Of a DNA stretch of 64,000 nucleotides, positions 34,137 to 42,655 are shown piece after piece. The stretch covers positions 2,108,001 to 2,172,000 of the forward strand of contig NZ_CP082249.1 of assembly GCF_019879105.1 (NCBI RefSeq), given 5' to 3'. The translations under genes were made by a program, and so were the position numbers. Position 1 is the first letter of the stretch. The number at the start of each line of letters is the position of its first letter. This DNA comes from Natrinema sp. SYSU A 869. Lineage in GTDB: Archaea > Halobacteriota > Halobacteria > Halobacteriales > Natrialbaceae. The notes beneath the pieces were generated by a model that saw only the letters and a program-made list of their open reading frames with translations, was not told where the DNA came from and searched no databases.

Positions 34137-35138
34137 ATGAAACTGCTCAAATACACCATATACCGGCTCTTGCAGGCGATCCCCGTCCTGATCGGGATCT
34201 CCGTCATCACGTTCCTGCTCGCCAATCTGGGCCCGGGCGATCCGGTCAGCCTCATGCTCCAGGGACAGGAACACAGCGAGGAACTGGTCAGAGCGATCGA
34301 ACGGCGATACGGCCTCGATAGACCGCTCCACGAGCGATACGTGACCTACATGGCAGGTCTGCTACAGGGAGATCTCGGCCGGAGTATCCACTATCAGCGG
34401 CCGGTCACCGCCCTGATGATGGACCGGATTGGGCCGACGCTCCTGCTAGTCCTGTCAGCATACGCGTTCGCGCTGGTGACGGCGATTCCGCTCGGCATCG
34501 TGGCTGCCGACCGACGCAACGAACCGACCGATCACGCCTCGCGGATCGCGGCACTCGTCGGCGTCAGTACCCCATCGTTCTGGATCGGGATCGTCCTGAT
34601 CCTGATCTTCGCCGTCAAGCTCGGCTGGTTGCCCTCGAGCGGGCTCTACTACCCGTGGCGACCGCCCGAGTCCTATCCGGGGATCGACAGTCACCTCGAG
34701 CTCTACTACGAGTCAGCCAGACACCTGCTGTTGCCGATGATTGCGCTGGGGACCTTACAGATGGCGACGATTATGCGCGTCGAGCGCACGCAGATGATAG
34801 AGTCGCTGCAGGGCGAGTACGTCAAACTGGCCCGCGCGTACGGCGTGCCAGAGCGGACGATCCTGCGAAAGCACGCCTTCCAGGTGGCTCAGCTGCCGAT
34901 CATCACGATCGTCGGCCTCAACCTGTCGACGGCGATTGGCGGCGCGGTGCTGGTCGAGACGGTGTTCAACATCAACGGGATGGGGCAGTTGTTCGTCGAG
35001 GCGATCCAGCAGAACGACTACCAACTGGTCATGGGCGTCACGATGATTCTCGGTGCGTTGTTCGTCGTGGGCGTCGTCATTACCGACATTTCATACGCGT
35101 ACGTCGACCCGCGAGTCACCTACGGTGAGAGGGAGTAA
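34137..35138 (+). CDS. dppB: oligopeptide ABC transporter permease (DppB-like)
   Basis: A 333-aa inner-membrane permease with six predicted helices. It starts MKLLKYTIYRLLQAIPVLIGISVITF, the hallmark of DppB/OppB. The EAA loop interacting with the ATPase is EYVKLARAYGVPERTILRKHAFQ. The 120-bp gap after dppA may hold a weak attenuator, as binding-protein genes are usually expressed more. dppC follows after 2 bp. Confidence 0.94.
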   Translation: MKLLKYTIYRLLQAIPVLIGISVITFLLANLGPGDPVSLMLQGQEHSEELVRAIERRYGLDRPLHERYVTYMAGLLQGDLGRSIHYQRPVTALMMDRIGPTLLLVLSAYAFALVTAIPLGIVAADRRNEPTDHASRIAALVGVSTPSFWIGIVLILIFAVKLGWLPSSGLYYPWRPPESYPGIDSHLELYYESARHLLLPMIALGTLQMATIMRVERTQMIESLQGEYVKLARAYGVPERTILRKHAFQVAQLPIITIVGLNLSTAIGGAVLVETVFNINGMGQLFVEAIQQNDYQLVMGVTMILGALFVVGVVITDISYAYVDPRVTYGERE

Positions 35139-35140
35139 TC

Positions 35141-36172
35141 ATGGCAGTTGGCGAATCACAACTCGAGAGCGGGACGGAATCGGCGGCCGAAGAGGAAGAG
35201 GTCGAGGCCCGCGTCGGCTGGCGATACACCGTCGCGCGAATCAAACGCGATACGACGGCCCGCTGGGGGCTGTACGTCGTGACCGTCGTGCTGTTCGTCG
35301 CGATCTATGCCGTCGTGGACAGCAATCTCTCGACGCTCACGTTCGGCCGCGCGTCGGATTACACGTTCGCGAGGCTGTTGCCGATATTCGATCATCCCAC
35401 GCACATTCCCCCGCCGGGCGAAGGCACACAGCACATGCCGCCGTACTTCCCGCTGGCCGAGCAGTCGTGGAACCCGCTGCCGGCGGGCGGCACGCTCGAG
35501 CATCCGCTGGGGACTGACCACACGGGGCGGGACTACTTCACGAGGATCGTCTACGGGACGCAGGTGTCGGTGTTCGTCGGGATCGTCTCGACGTTCATCG
35601 GGCTCGCCGGCGGAACGATCGTCGGTGCCGTCGCCGGCTACTACGGCGGTCGGGTGGACGACATCCTGATGCGGATGGTCGAGACGGTGTACGCGATCCC
35701 GCCACTGATCCTCATCATCGTCTTCACCGTCTTCGTCGGCGGGGCAAACATCTGGTACGCGGTACTCGGCGTCGGCATCGCGTTCGTCCCTGTCTTCGCC
35801 CGCATCATCCGGAGTCGGGTCCTAAGTGTCCGCGAAATGGACTACATCGAAGCGGCGCGAGCGGCCGGCGTCAAGGATCGGAACATCATCATGCGACACG
35901 TCGTGCCCAACAGCTTCGCGCCGGTGCTGGTGTACGCGACGCTCCAGATCGGTGTGACGATCCTCATCGTCGCCGGGCTCTCCTTTTTAGGCTATGGCGC
36001 ACAGCCGCCGACTCCCGACTGGGGCCAGATGCTCAACATCGCCCACGGCTACATGCACTCGAACGTCTGGCTCTCGATCTGGCCGGGCATCGCGATCATG
36101 ATCACCATCATGGGCTTCAACCTGTTCGGCGACGGCCTGCAGGACGCCCTCGACCCACGAATCGACGACTAA
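35141..36172 (+). CDS. dppC: oligopeptide ABC transporter permease (DppC-like)
   Basis: A 343-aa permease. An acidic cytoplasmic N-terminus (ESGTESAAEEEEVEARVGW) precedes the first helix. A long extracellular loop with HPTHIPPPGEGTQHMPPYF and HPLGTDHTGRDYFTRIVYGTQ, a DppC/OppC signature, leads to five more helices. The EAA loop is DYIEAARAAGVKDRNIIMRH. It is tightly packed between dppB and dppD (2-bp gaps), so one polycistronic message is expected. Confidence 0.94.
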   Translation: MAVGESQLESGTESAAEEEEVEARVGWRYTVARIKRDTTARWGLYVVTVVLFVAIYAVVDSNLSTLTFGRASDYTFARLLPIFDHPTHIPPPGEGTQHMPPYFPLAEQSWNPLPAGGTLEHPLGTDHTGRDYFTRIVYGTQVSVFVGIVSTFIGLAGGTIVGAVAGYYGGRVDDILMRMVETVYAIPPLILIIVFTVFVGGANIWYAVLGVGIAFVPVFARIIRSRVLSVREMDYIEAARAAGVKDRNIIMRHVVPNSFAPVLVYATLQIGVTILIVAGLSFLGYGAQPPTPDWGQMLNIAHGYMHSNVWLSIWPGIAIMITIMGFNLFGDGLQDALDPRIDD

Positions 36173-36174
36173 CC

Positions 36175-37341
36175 ATGAACTCCGAACCACTACTCCGCGT
36201 CGAGAACCTCAAGACGCAGTTCTTCACCGAGGCAGGCACAGTGCGCGCAGTCGACGGCATCTCCTTCGAGGTCCGCGAGGGCGAGATCGTCGGCCTCGTC
36301 GGCGAGAGCGGTGCCGGCAAATCGGTCGCCTCGATGAGCCTATTGCGGCTCGTCGAGAGCCCTGGCGAGATCGTCGGCGGCGAGATTACCTACAAGGGCG
36401 AGACGATCTTCGGCCTCGAGGAGGGGCCCGACGGCCAGCTCCGGGAGCGCGACGACATGCTCTCGAACGAGGAGATACGGACCCGGATCCGGGGCAACGA
36501 GATCGCGGTGATCTTTCAGGATCCGATGGAGTCGCTCAACCCTGTCTTCACGGTCGGCGGCCAACTGCGGGAGTTCATTGAACTCAACCGCGGGCTGTCC
36601 GAAGACGAGGCCAAAGCGGAAGCGATCGACATGCTCCGAGAGGTGGGCATTCCCGACCCTGAGGAGCGCTACGAGGAGTACCCCCACCAGTTCTCCGGCG
36701 GGATGCGCCAGCGCGTGCTCATCGCAATGGCGCTCGCCTGCGAGCCGAGCCTCATTATCGCCGACGAGCCGACGACGGCCCTGGACGTCACCGTCGAGGG
36801 GCAGATCCTCGATCTCGTCGACGAGCTGCAGGCGAAGTACGGGACGAGCTTTATCTGGGTCACCCATGACCTCGGCGTCGTCGCCGAGATTTGCGACCGG
36901 GTGAACGTTATGTACCTCGGCGAGATCGTCGAACAAGCGCCGGTGGACGAGTTGTTCTACGACACCAAGCACCCCTACACGAATGCCCTGCTGAACTCGA
37001 TTCCCCGTCCCGACCGGACCGTCACCGACCTCGAGGCGATCGAGGGCGTGATGCCCGAAGCGATCGATCCGCCGCCGGGCTGCCGGTTCCATCCGCGCTG
37101 TCCCGACGCGCGGGAGGTGTGTAAGCGGGTCCATCCCGAAGCGAAGGTGGTCGCCAACGCCGACGGCGAGCCCCATCGGGCGGCCTGCGTGAAACACGAC
37201 GTCTTCGACGTCGGCTACGAGGACAGCCCGCCGCTCGAGGGAGCGGTAGGAGACGAACGCAGCCAGCGGATTGATGGCCCCGATTCCGGACTCGTACCGA
37301 ATCCGACCGGCGACGAGAGTGGAGGTGAGGGCCATGAGTAG
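36175..37341 (+). CDS. dppD: oligopeptide ABC transporter ATP-binding protein (DppD-like)
   Basis: A 388-aa ATPase. Walker A is [11 protein letters not shown]; signature is [13 protein letters not shown]; Walker B is [12 protein letters not shown]; the switch His is in [12 protein letters not shown]. The C-terminal oligopeptide-transporter motif contains [20 protein letters not shown], a Cys cluster that can bind an Fe-S cluster or metal in some family members. The last eight bases overlap the start of dppF. Confidence 0.95.
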   Translation: MNSEPLLRVENLKTQFFTEAGTVRAVDGISFEVREGEIVGLVGESGAGKSVASMSLLRLVESPGEIVGGEITYKGETIFGLEEGPDGQLRERDDMLSNEEIRTRIRGNEIAVIFQDPMESLNPVFTVGGQLREFIELNRGLSEDEAKAEAIDMLREVGIPDPEERYEEYPHQFSGGMRQRVLIAMALACEPSLIIADEPTTALDVTVEGQILDLVDELQAKYGTSFIWVTHDLGVVAEICDRVNVMYLGEIVEQAPVDELFYDTKHPYTNALLNSIPRPDRTVTDLEAIEGVMPEAIDPPPGCRFHPRCPDAREVCKRVHPEAKVVANADGEPHRAACVKHDVFDVGYEDSPPLEGAVGDERSQRIDGPDSGLVPNPTGDESGGEGHE

Positions 37342-38668
37342 CGGCATTCGACTGGACGAGGACAGCGAATACGACCGAGCGGGACCGCTGCTCGAGCTCG
37401 AGGGCGTCACGAAGTACTTCGATCAGGAGTCGGGACTACTGGCGAGTGTACAGTTCGATTCGAGCCAGTTTCCGCCGATCAGCGTCGACCGGGAGACCGT
37501 GAAGGCGGTCGACGACGTTTCCCTCGAGATTCAGCCCGGCGAGACGCTCGGGCTCGTCGGCGAGTCCGGCTGCGGCAAGAGTACGCTCGGGCGGACGGTC
37601 CTGCGCCTGCTCGAGCCGACGGAGGGTGATATCTACTTCAAAGGGGAGAACCTGGCTGATCTCGGCGGCGAGGCCCTGCGACAGACGCGTTCGGACATGC
37701 AGATGATCTTTCAGGACCCTCAGTCGTCGCTCGATCCGCGGATGAAGGTCGGCCAGATCATCGAGGAGCCGATGCAGGCCCATGGGATACTCGACGACGA
37801 GGGTCGAGAAGCGCGGGCGAAGGACCTCCTCGAGAAGGTAGGGCTCGATCCGCGCCACTACAACCGCCATCCCCACGCCTTCTCCGGCGGGCAGCGCCAG
37901 CGGATCAACCTCGCGCGGGCGTTGTCGGTCGATCCTGATTTCGTCGTCTGTGACGAACCAGTCTCCGCGCTCGACGTCTCCATTCAGGCGCAGGTGCTGA
38001 ACACGATGGAACGACTCCAAGACGAGTTCGGCCTCACCTATCTCTTCATCGCTCACGACCTCTCGGTGATCCGTCACATCAGCGATCGCGTGGCGGTGAT
38101 GTACCTCGGTCACATCGTCGAGTTAGCGGAGAAAGAGGAACTGTTCGAGAACCCACAGCACCCATACACGCGCGCCCTGCTCGAGTCGATTCCCGTCCCC
38201 GACCCGCGGGAGGGCGGCTCGCGCGGCGTGCTCGAGGGAGAGGTTCCGAGTCCGGTCGATCCACCCTCGGGCTGTCGGTTCCGGACGCGGTGCCCGCGCC
38301 TGATCGCCCCGGACGCGTACAACTGGACCGACGAGGAGTGGGCACAGACACGGGCGTTCATGCGAGCGGTCAAGCGACGGACATTCGAACCGATGCCGGC
38401 CGCCCGGATCGAGACCGAGTTCTTCGACGGCGACCCGCCGCGGGGCGAGGCAGGGTCAATCATTGAGGAAGCGATCGAACTCATCGCCAGCGACCGGAAC
38501 GCGGGCGGCGATGACGACGATAAACCCGAGCGCTGGACCGAGGCGACCGACCTATTGCTCAAGTCCTTCGCCGAGCGGAGTATCTGCGCGCAGGAGCGAC
38601 CGGCGTACGAACTTGAGTCCGGAGACGGCGACAGCGAACACTTCGCGGCCTGTCACCTGCACCGGTGA
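37334..38668 (+). CDS. dppF: oligopeptide ABC transporter ATP-binding protein (DppF-like)
   Basis: A 444-aa second ATPase. Walker A is [13 protein letters not shown]; signature is [13 protein letters not shown]; Walker B is [12 protein letters not shown]; switch His in [11 protein letters not shown]. Compared with bacterial DppF (~330 aa) it has a longer C-terminal part beyond the [23 protein letters not shown] motif, ending in FAACHLHR. The ATG at 37334 overlaps the dppD stop; the longer frame from 37271 would overlap dppD by 71 bp and was rejected. It closes the importer operon. Confidence 0.94.
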   Translation: MSSGIRLDEDSEYDRAGPLLELEGVTKYFDQESGLLASVQFDSSQFPPISVDRETVKAVDDVSLEIQPGETLGLVGESGCGKSTLGRTVLRLLEPTEGDIYFKGENLADLGGEALRQTRSDMQMIFQDPQSSLDPRMKVGQIIEEPMQAHGILDDEGREARAKDLLEKVGLDPRHYNRHPHAFSGGQRQRINLARALSVDPDFVVCDEPVSALDVSIQAQVLNTMERLQDEFGLTYLFIAHDLSVIRHISDRVAVMYLGHIVELAEKEELFENPQHPYTRALLESIPVPDPREGGSRGVLEGEVPSPVDPPSGCRFRTRCPRLIAPDAYNWTDEEWAQTRAFMRAVKRRTFEPMPAARIETEFFDGDPPRGEAGSIIEEAIELIASDRNAGGDDDDKPERWTEATDLLLKSFAERSICAQERPAYELESGDGDSEHFAACHLHR

Positions 38669-38814
38669 TGATCGAGGCGCGCGCTCGAGTGGACCTCACC
38701 GAGCGGTTCTGCCGACCGTTCAGGGGGAGACTAATGGGACGCGACGGGATCGTGAGAATGGTTCACTCATAGTTCGAGTCAGGATTATCTAACACGATCG
38801 ATAATCGTAATAAT

Positions 38815-38822
38815 GCTTAAAC
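38815..38822 (+). promoter_or_regulatory. TATA-like box of microprotein gene 1
   Basis: GCTTAAAC lies about 26-33 nt ahead of the ATG at 38848. The block from here to the start aligns without gaps to the promoter of microprotein 2 (TGCTTAAACGGCTGCCGC against TACTTATACGCATGCCGC). Confidence 0.5.
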
Positions 38823-38847
38823 GGCTGCCGCAATTATTAACTCGTGT

Positions 38848-39003
38848 ATGAGTAAGATACTCGCCATCCTGGCAGCACACACGGAAACCGGCGCGAAGGT
38901 ACAGCGAACGATTGAACACTCGCCGTCGTTCTCGGGCGTCCAGACGAGCGATAACGGCCACCCCGAGACGCAGGTTTCGCCGGGCGGGTTTCTGACCGGG
39001 TAA
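38848..39003 (+). CDS. 51-aa microprotein, paralog 1 (MSKI...PGGFLTG)
   Basis: A 51-residue protein starting MSKILAILAAHTETGAKVQR and ending in PGGFLTG. It is paralogous to the 39423-39581 gene: about half the residues match, including the MSKI start, AK and RTI in the first half, SP in the middle, and the identical last seven residues. It has no cysteines and no obvious signal peptide; the N-terminal third could form an amphipathic helix. It begins 179 bp after the peptide-importer operon, same strand. I recognise no family. Possible roles, all speculative: a secreted or processed peptide, or a small regulator. Confidence 0.7.
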   Translation: MSKILAILAAHTETGAKVQRTIEHSPSFSGVQTSDNGHPETQVSPGGFLTG

Positions 39004-39422
39004 GCAGACCGAGACCCGCCGCGAATGCACCGACGGTTCGGTTCCCGTCGAACGGGGCCCGGACGATACGGCGAGTTGCGGACGATCTATGACTTTTGCA
39101 CTCCGAGAGCGGGTCACCGCCGCTCTCGATGCTCTCCGCATTCCGATAGCGGCTGCGACCGAGAGAGAGCGAATCACGGCGAGCCTACCGCTACCTGCCA
39201 CCCGCATCGGTGACCCATCGGACCAGTAGTATCCGATTGCGTATATTTGATATACACCCTCGGATCCCCACATTTCCCGTCGGATACGTAGTCAAATTTC
39301 GGCTCGAGAAGATTCAATGCCCACGTTCAAACGAGTCGGGAAAATTCAGCCGTCGCCATCGCACTGCCACGATCTTTCATCTCAAAAATACTTATACGCA
39401 TGCCGCGCTTTGTTACTCATGT
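39004..39422. other. 419-bp region between the two microprotein genes
   Basis: No credible gene; a 62-codon Arg/His-rich forward ORF looks like a shadow. It contains an inverted repeat GTATAT-TTG-ATATAC (39241-39255) and, at the end, the promoter of microprotein 2 (39391-39398). Confidence 0.5.
39391..39398 (+). promoter_or_regulatory. TATA box of microprotein gene 2
   Basis: CTTATACG lies about 25-32 nt ahead of the ATG at 39423. The 34 bp up to the ATG match the corresponding stretch of paralog 1 at most positions, including the final CTCRTGT before ATGAGTAAG. Confidence 0.55.
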
Positions 39423-39581
39423 ATGAGTAAGATTTTCACCACCGTCACGGCAGGCACGCAGCGAATCGCGAAGGCTCGACGAACCATCGCTTACTCCCCG
39501 GCGCTCGGTGAGGGGCAGACAACGGACGAGGACGGCCGTCCCGCGACGCGCATTCTACCCGGTGGCTTCCTCACTGGGTGA
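39423..39581 (+). CDS. 52-aa microprotein, paralog 2 (MSKI...PGGFLTG)
   Basis: A 52-residue basic-then-acidic protein: MSKIFTTVTAGTQRIAKARR at the start, a central SPALGEGQTTDEDGRP, and a PGGFLTG end identical to paralog 1. An upstream extension to 39210 is open but contains no conserved sequence, and the duplicated promoter fixes the start at 39423. Conservation of the protein ends and of the promoter, with divergence elsewhere, indicates selection on both copies. It lies 168 bp from the convergent gene 39750-40256. Function unknown. Confidence 0.75.
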   Translation: MSKIFTTVTAGTQRIAKARRTIAYSPALGEGQTTDEDGRPATRILPGGFLTG

Positions 39582-39749
39582 GGAACGATCCGATGAACGG
39601 AAGCCGCGGACGCGGCCCCTTTTTTCCCACTCATAATCAATCCACGATATCCCGGTAGCGATGGCGTAGTCCGAAGTTAGCACGTATTCGCCACCGGAAC
39701 GGCCGCGTTTTCGGGTTCGAACCCGACGGCGCTGACGCGCTCTCCCGAT

Positions 39750-40256
39750 TCAATCGAGCGCCGACGACGGGTGCTTGACGTACAGGTCCTGGTCGGTCAC
39801 CCGCTGGTAGATGTCGTAGAGCGTCTCTACCGCCGCCTCGTCGGGGTCGAATCGAATGTGGGGCGCGGTGTGATAGCCGCGGCAACTGACAAGGAAGAAG
39901 TACAGCGTCCAATGATGGTCGGGCGTCGCGTCGACGACGCCGATCGATCGGCCGCCGAGATCGTCAGAGAAGTCGTTGAGCATCGCCGCGATATCGTCGT
40001 GTAACTGCTCGTCCGGCCGATACTGCGGCAGTCCGAACGTTCGTTGCATGTACGTCGTCGCCGCCCCGAGAACCGAGTTCGAGTCCCACCCGGTCGGATC
40101 GACGGCCCGGAACGTCTCGTACAGGTCGAGTAGCTGCGAGAGTTCCGCTCGAGTGACCGCGATCGGCGAGACCGGATCGCCCTGCGGGAGCGAGTAGTCG
40201 GGAAACGTATGCGAACTGGGTGCCGGGAGCTGCGTGAACACCTGCTCGAGGGACAT
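39750..40256 (-). CDS. uncharacterised 168-aa protein
   Basis: A 168-residue soluble protein starting MSLEQVFTQLPAPSSHTFPDYS. It has a helical middle (LSQLLDLYETFRAVDP ... GAATTYMQRTFGLPQY) and an aromatic segment HHWTLYFFLVSCRGYHTAPHIRFDPDEAAVETLYDIY. There is no signal peptide, no transmembrane helix and one Cys. I do not recognise a family. It converges with the microprotein pair, so it could be functionally linked, for example as a partner, but nothing in the sequence proves this. Start at 40256 rather than 40283 is a choice by N-terminal quality. Confidence 0.6.
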   Translation of the reverse strand: MSLEQVFTQLPAPSSHTFPDYSLPQGDPVSPIAVTRAELSQLLDLYETFRAVDPTGWDSNSVLGAATTYMQRTFGLPQYRPDEQLHDDIAAMLNDFSDDLGGRSIGVVDATPDHHWTLYFFLVSCRGYHTAPHIRFDPDEAAVETLYDIYQRVTDQDLYVKHPSSALD

Positions 40257-40325
40257 ATGTGGTACCACGGCACAGACGGTCAAACTGTTACCGGTGATGG
40301 ATATCGGTGACGGATGGACCCCTCG

Positions 40326-40844
40326 CTATCGCAGGGCAATCGTCGTCGAATCGCTCGGGCAGCTACCGGTTTCATCCGTCGCGACGAACGCCCGAATCTC
40401 GTACTCACCGGGCTCCGGAATCACGGATTCGCGACGATTTCCGTTCCGTGCTCGCTCGAGGCGGCCGTGCCACGTCACTGAGACTCGCTTTCGCTCGCCG
40501 CCGCGGAAATCGAAGGTGGCGGGCTGCTCTCGGGTATAGAGCCGTTCATCGCTGGCCTCGAGATGGCCGTCGACGGTCCAGCCCCAGCGGCGCTGGCTGG
40601 GCGTCGGGAGTTCGACTGGGACCGGGAGCAGATTTTTGAAATTGACAGTGATATCGACGGGAGCGTCGCGCTCGTAGACGTCCTGGTCAGTCGTGACGGA
40701 AACGGAAATCGCACGCCGGGCAACGGCTTGCGGGATCAGCGTCGAGAGGACGGTACCGACGGACGGACGGGAGTCGTCGCGTTGGAGTCCAGGCTCGTCG
40801 CTCGAGTCCAGTCCCGCATCGCGTCGCGGTCGAGAGCGCCCCAT
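40326..40844 (-). CDS. predicted beta-sandwich protein (haloarchaeal DUF, BsuPI-like)
   Basis: A 172-aa protein. After an Arg-rich N-terminus of ~45 residues comes an Ig-like or BsuPI-like beta region: ISVSVTTDQDVYERDAPVDITVNFKNLLPVPVELPTPSQ, then WTVDGHLEAS, and PEPGEYEIRAFVATDE near the end. This resembles domains for protein-protein contact on or near the cell surface. There is no clear signal peptide, and the true start may be downstream of 40844. It lies 83 bp downstream of the truncated HxlR gene, same strand, so it may belong to the same unit. Confidence 0.6.
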   Translation of the reverse strand: MGRSRPRRDAGLDSSDEPGLQRDDSRPSVGTVLSTLIPQAVARRAISVSVTTDQDVYERDAPVDITVNFKNLLPVPVELPTPSQRRWGWTVDGHLEASDERLYTREQPATFDFRGGERKRVSVTWHGRLERARNGNRRESVIPEPGEYEIRAFVATDETGSCPSDSTTIALR

Positions 40845-40927
40845 AGGGGCAGCGACCAGCGCAGTGCACTAAACGGTACGGGCGGCCGGTCGCTCGTGAG
40901 AATCTGCGTCTCGAGACGACTCCGGAA

Positions 40928-41236
40928 TTACGCCTCTCGATCGGCGGCCCACTCGAGTAGCGGTTGCAGTCGGCGGCAGAGTTCGTCGCCGTCATCGGTG
41001 AGATCGTACTCGACACGCGGGGGAATCTCCGCGTACTGCTCGCGGGAGAGGTAGCCGGCCTCAACGAGGTCGTCGAGGCGCGTCGAGAGCGTCGAACTAC
41101 TCACGTCCTCGAAGGCGTCCTCGATCTCGCCGTAGCGCGCGGGGCCGATCGCGCCGACGACGCAGATCAGTTGCATCGCGTACCGGCGACTGAGCAGCTC
41201 CATCAGCCCGTCAAGCCGACAGTCGGTAGTTCCCAT
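40928..41236 (-). CDS. HxlR-type winged-helix regulator, 5' end replaced by IS
   Basis: A 102-aa DNA-binding protein of the HxlR group: LMELLSRRYAMQLICVVGAIGPARYGEIEDAFEDVSSSTLSTRLDDLV is the winged helix, and the end ... YDLTDDGDELCRRL is typical. Its present ATG (41234-41236) lies inside the terminal repeat of the adjacent insertion sequence, so residues MGTT plus part of the next codon are IS-encoded. Joining across the 5-bp target duplication restores an in-frame 5' part at 42651-42716 that reads MTETTDDRPEPSDSPCDIDCYC, then RLDGLMELL. The protein thus lost its own promoter and two or more N-terminal cysteines but may still be expressed from within the IS. Confidence 0.85.
   Translation of the reverse strand: MGTTDCRLDGLMELLSRRYAMQLICVVGAIGPARYGEIEDAFEDVSSSTLSTRLDDLVEAGYLSREQYAEIPPRVEYDLTDDGDELCRRLQPLLEWAADREA
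41219..41223. repeat. 5-bp target-site duplication, left copy (ACAGT)
   Basis: ACAGT directly precedes the left end of the insertion sequence and is repeated at 42651-42655 after its right end. Confidence 0.85.
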
Positions 41237-41387
41237 CGATCCTGATTGCTGACTCGATTTTTAGAAGGACTGAAAGAGATCAGACCGAGTGATTCCCTGC
41301 GGCACGCTCAGACGGCGATCTCACGACAGTGAGAGAGCCGTCGCGCCAGACACGATGCGAGGCCGTCGCTCCGGTATAGGGTTGCCG

Positions 41388-41418
41388 CTGGACGCGGGCG
41401 ATCTCAGCCCGCGTCCAG
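41388..41418 (-). terminator. hairpin over the transposase stop codon
   Basis: Twelve-bp arms CTGGACGCGGGC and GCCCGCGTCCAG with a 7-nt loop that contains the TGA stop (41404-41406). It may end the transposase message or shield the gene from outside transcription. Confidence 0.5.
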
Positions 41419-42576
41419 CTGGCTATAGGTCGCCGGAATCCCGGTACAGTTCGTCGGTGCTTCCCATTTCCGCCGTAACGTGTCGTCGAGTGCGTGATCA
41501 ATCCACTCGCGGAAGACCTCGAACCGGAACCAGACAGGCAGTGCTCGCCCGCCGCGCTGCGGCGTGGCGAGCACGCCCCACCGAACGATCACCCAGAGAT
41601 TCCGCAACAGGAAGCTCACCAGAACGAACAACAGCCGCACGACTGGATCAGTCGTGCTGGTTCGTGCACGCGCTTCACGTATCGTTCGGAAAGCTGTCTC
41701 GATCGCTGAGCGCTTCTGGTAGAGTGCTTCGACATCTTTCGGCGTGCGATCGGTCAGATCGCACGCCACGTACGCCCGAACGAGCAAGCCGTGTTTACCT
41801 CGATTGCCCTGCTGGTAGGAGACACAGACCGCGAGCGGGAAGCGTAGTTCCCGCTCGCTCCCCTCGTACATCACGTACTCCGTCCAGTAGGACACCGTCG
41901 TGTCGAGTTTCTCTGCCATCTGTTTTCCGCGCCGCACGACTGGAAGAGCGACTGATGCGACTGCATTCAGTCGCTCGATCGACGTTCCGTCGTAGAACCC
42001 ACGGTCGGCAAGAACGCCAGCGACATCAAAGGGGAGGGCCGCGACGTGGTCGAGCACTCGCTCGACCGCGTCGCTCTTCGGTTCATCACCACGAACGGGT
42101 GTGACTGCGACGACCAGTGGTTTGGCCCGACAAAGAACAAATCCAGCAAGGTAGCGATGGCACTGGGAGGTGCCATCGCGAGGCTTCGTGTGACAGATTA
42201 CACCAGGTTCAGCGTGTGGACAGCCATGATAATGGATATCGACGAAGTCGAGGCAGATGATCCTCGGCCCAGCGCCGAGGATCATCGCCGCCTGCTGACA
42301 GAGAAGGCGGTTAGCGATTGCTTCGAGTTCAGCAGGCGGGACCGTGTGAAGTTGGGCAAGCGTGTAGTCATCGGAGTACGTTCCACGAGTGGTGTCAGTG
42401 ACAGCCTTGATGGATTTCTGATCGACAGCGGCCTGGAGGAGCGTCTGTCGGATAATCCCGGAGTCGAAGCCGCAGCCTTCGACTCCGGGGATCGGGATCT
42501 CAGAGAGGAGATCAAGCGCTAAGGTTTCAAGGTCAGAGGCCGTAAGAACGGTGTCTGGATGGTAGAGGCACTTCAT
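41404..42576 (-). CDS. ISH3-type transposase (DDE)
   Basis: A 390-aa transposase, full length for the family. It starts MKCLYHPDTVLTASDLETLALDLLSE. Candidate catalytic acidic residues are in ICLDFVDIHYHG, GVLADRGFYDG (second Asp), and YQKRSAIETAFRTIREARARTS (the Y-x-x-x-x-x-IE motif common to IS4-like enzymes). Two long perfect palindromes lie inside the coding sequence (42256-42286 and 42467-42499). The gene reads away from the right end of the element. No frameshift, so the element may be active. Confidence 0.9.
   Translation of the reverse strand: MKCLYHPDTVLTASDLETLALDLLSEIPIPGVEGCGFDSGIIRQTLLQAAVDQKSIKAVTDTTRGTYSDDYTLAQLHTVPPAELEAIANRLLCQQAAMILGAGPRIICLDFVDIHYHGCPHAEPGVICHTKPRDGTSQCHRYLAGFVLCRAKPLVVAVTPVRGDEPKSDAVERVLDHVAALPFDVAGVLADRGFYDGTSIERLNAVASVALPVVRRGKQMAEKLDTTVSYWTEYVMYEGSERELRFPLAVCVSYQQGNRGKHGLLVRAYVACDLTDRTPKDVEALYQKRSAIETAFRTIREARARTSTTDPVVRLLFVLVSFLLRNLWVIVRWGVLATPQRGGRALPVWFRFEVFREWIDHALDDTLRRKWEAPTNCTGIPATYSQLDAG
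42256..42286. repeat. 13-bp palindrome inside the transposase gene
   Basis: Arms GATGATCCTCGGC and GCCGAGGATCATC with a 5-nt loop. It encodes part of AAMILGAGPRIICLDF on the minus strand. Confidence 0.55.
42467..42499. repeat. 13-bp palindrome inside the transposase gene (5' part)
   Basis: Arms CCCGGAGTCGAAG and CTTCGACTCCGGG with a 7-nt loop. On the minus strand it encodes the symmetric-looking peptide GVEGCGFDSG. Near the start of the gene it could fold in mRNA read from outside and limit transposase translation. Confidence 0.55.
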
Positions 42577-42650
42577 ACACCCATTCAGACGCTTCCTGAG
42601 AATCTAACCTCATCAGTCTCGACTAACTTCTGATTCGATGGGAACTACCG

Positions 42651-42655
42651 ACAGT
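42651..42655. repeat. 5-bp target-site duplication, right copy (ACAGT)
   Basis: Matches 41219-41223 and marks the right boundary of the insertion sequence. Confidence 0.85.

Larger units (their letters stand above)
41224..42650 (-). mobile_element. ISH3-family insertion sequence, 1427 bp, complete
   Basis: The ends are perfect 16-bp inverted repeats, CGGTAGTTCCCATCGA at 41224-41239 and its complement at 42635-42650, flanked by the direct duplication ACAGT. One transposase gene fills most of it. About 1.4 kb with 5-bp duplications fits the ISH3 family. The intact ends and duplication point to a fairly recent insertion, which split an HxlR-type regulator gene after about 22 codons. Assignment of the family rests on the transposase sequence. 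Confidence 0.9.

Noticed and set aside
32451-34331. A 626-codon minus-strand ORF opposite dppA
   Set aside because: Antisense shadow; dppA on the plus strand has a Tat lipoprotein signal and a full family 5 binding-protein sequence.
38848-39581. Microproteins as a halocin (archaeal bacteriocin) with immunity gene
   Set aside because: No signal peptide, no cysteine-rich core and no processing site as in known halocins; the neighbour 39750-40256 has no membrane segment. There is not enough to claim it.
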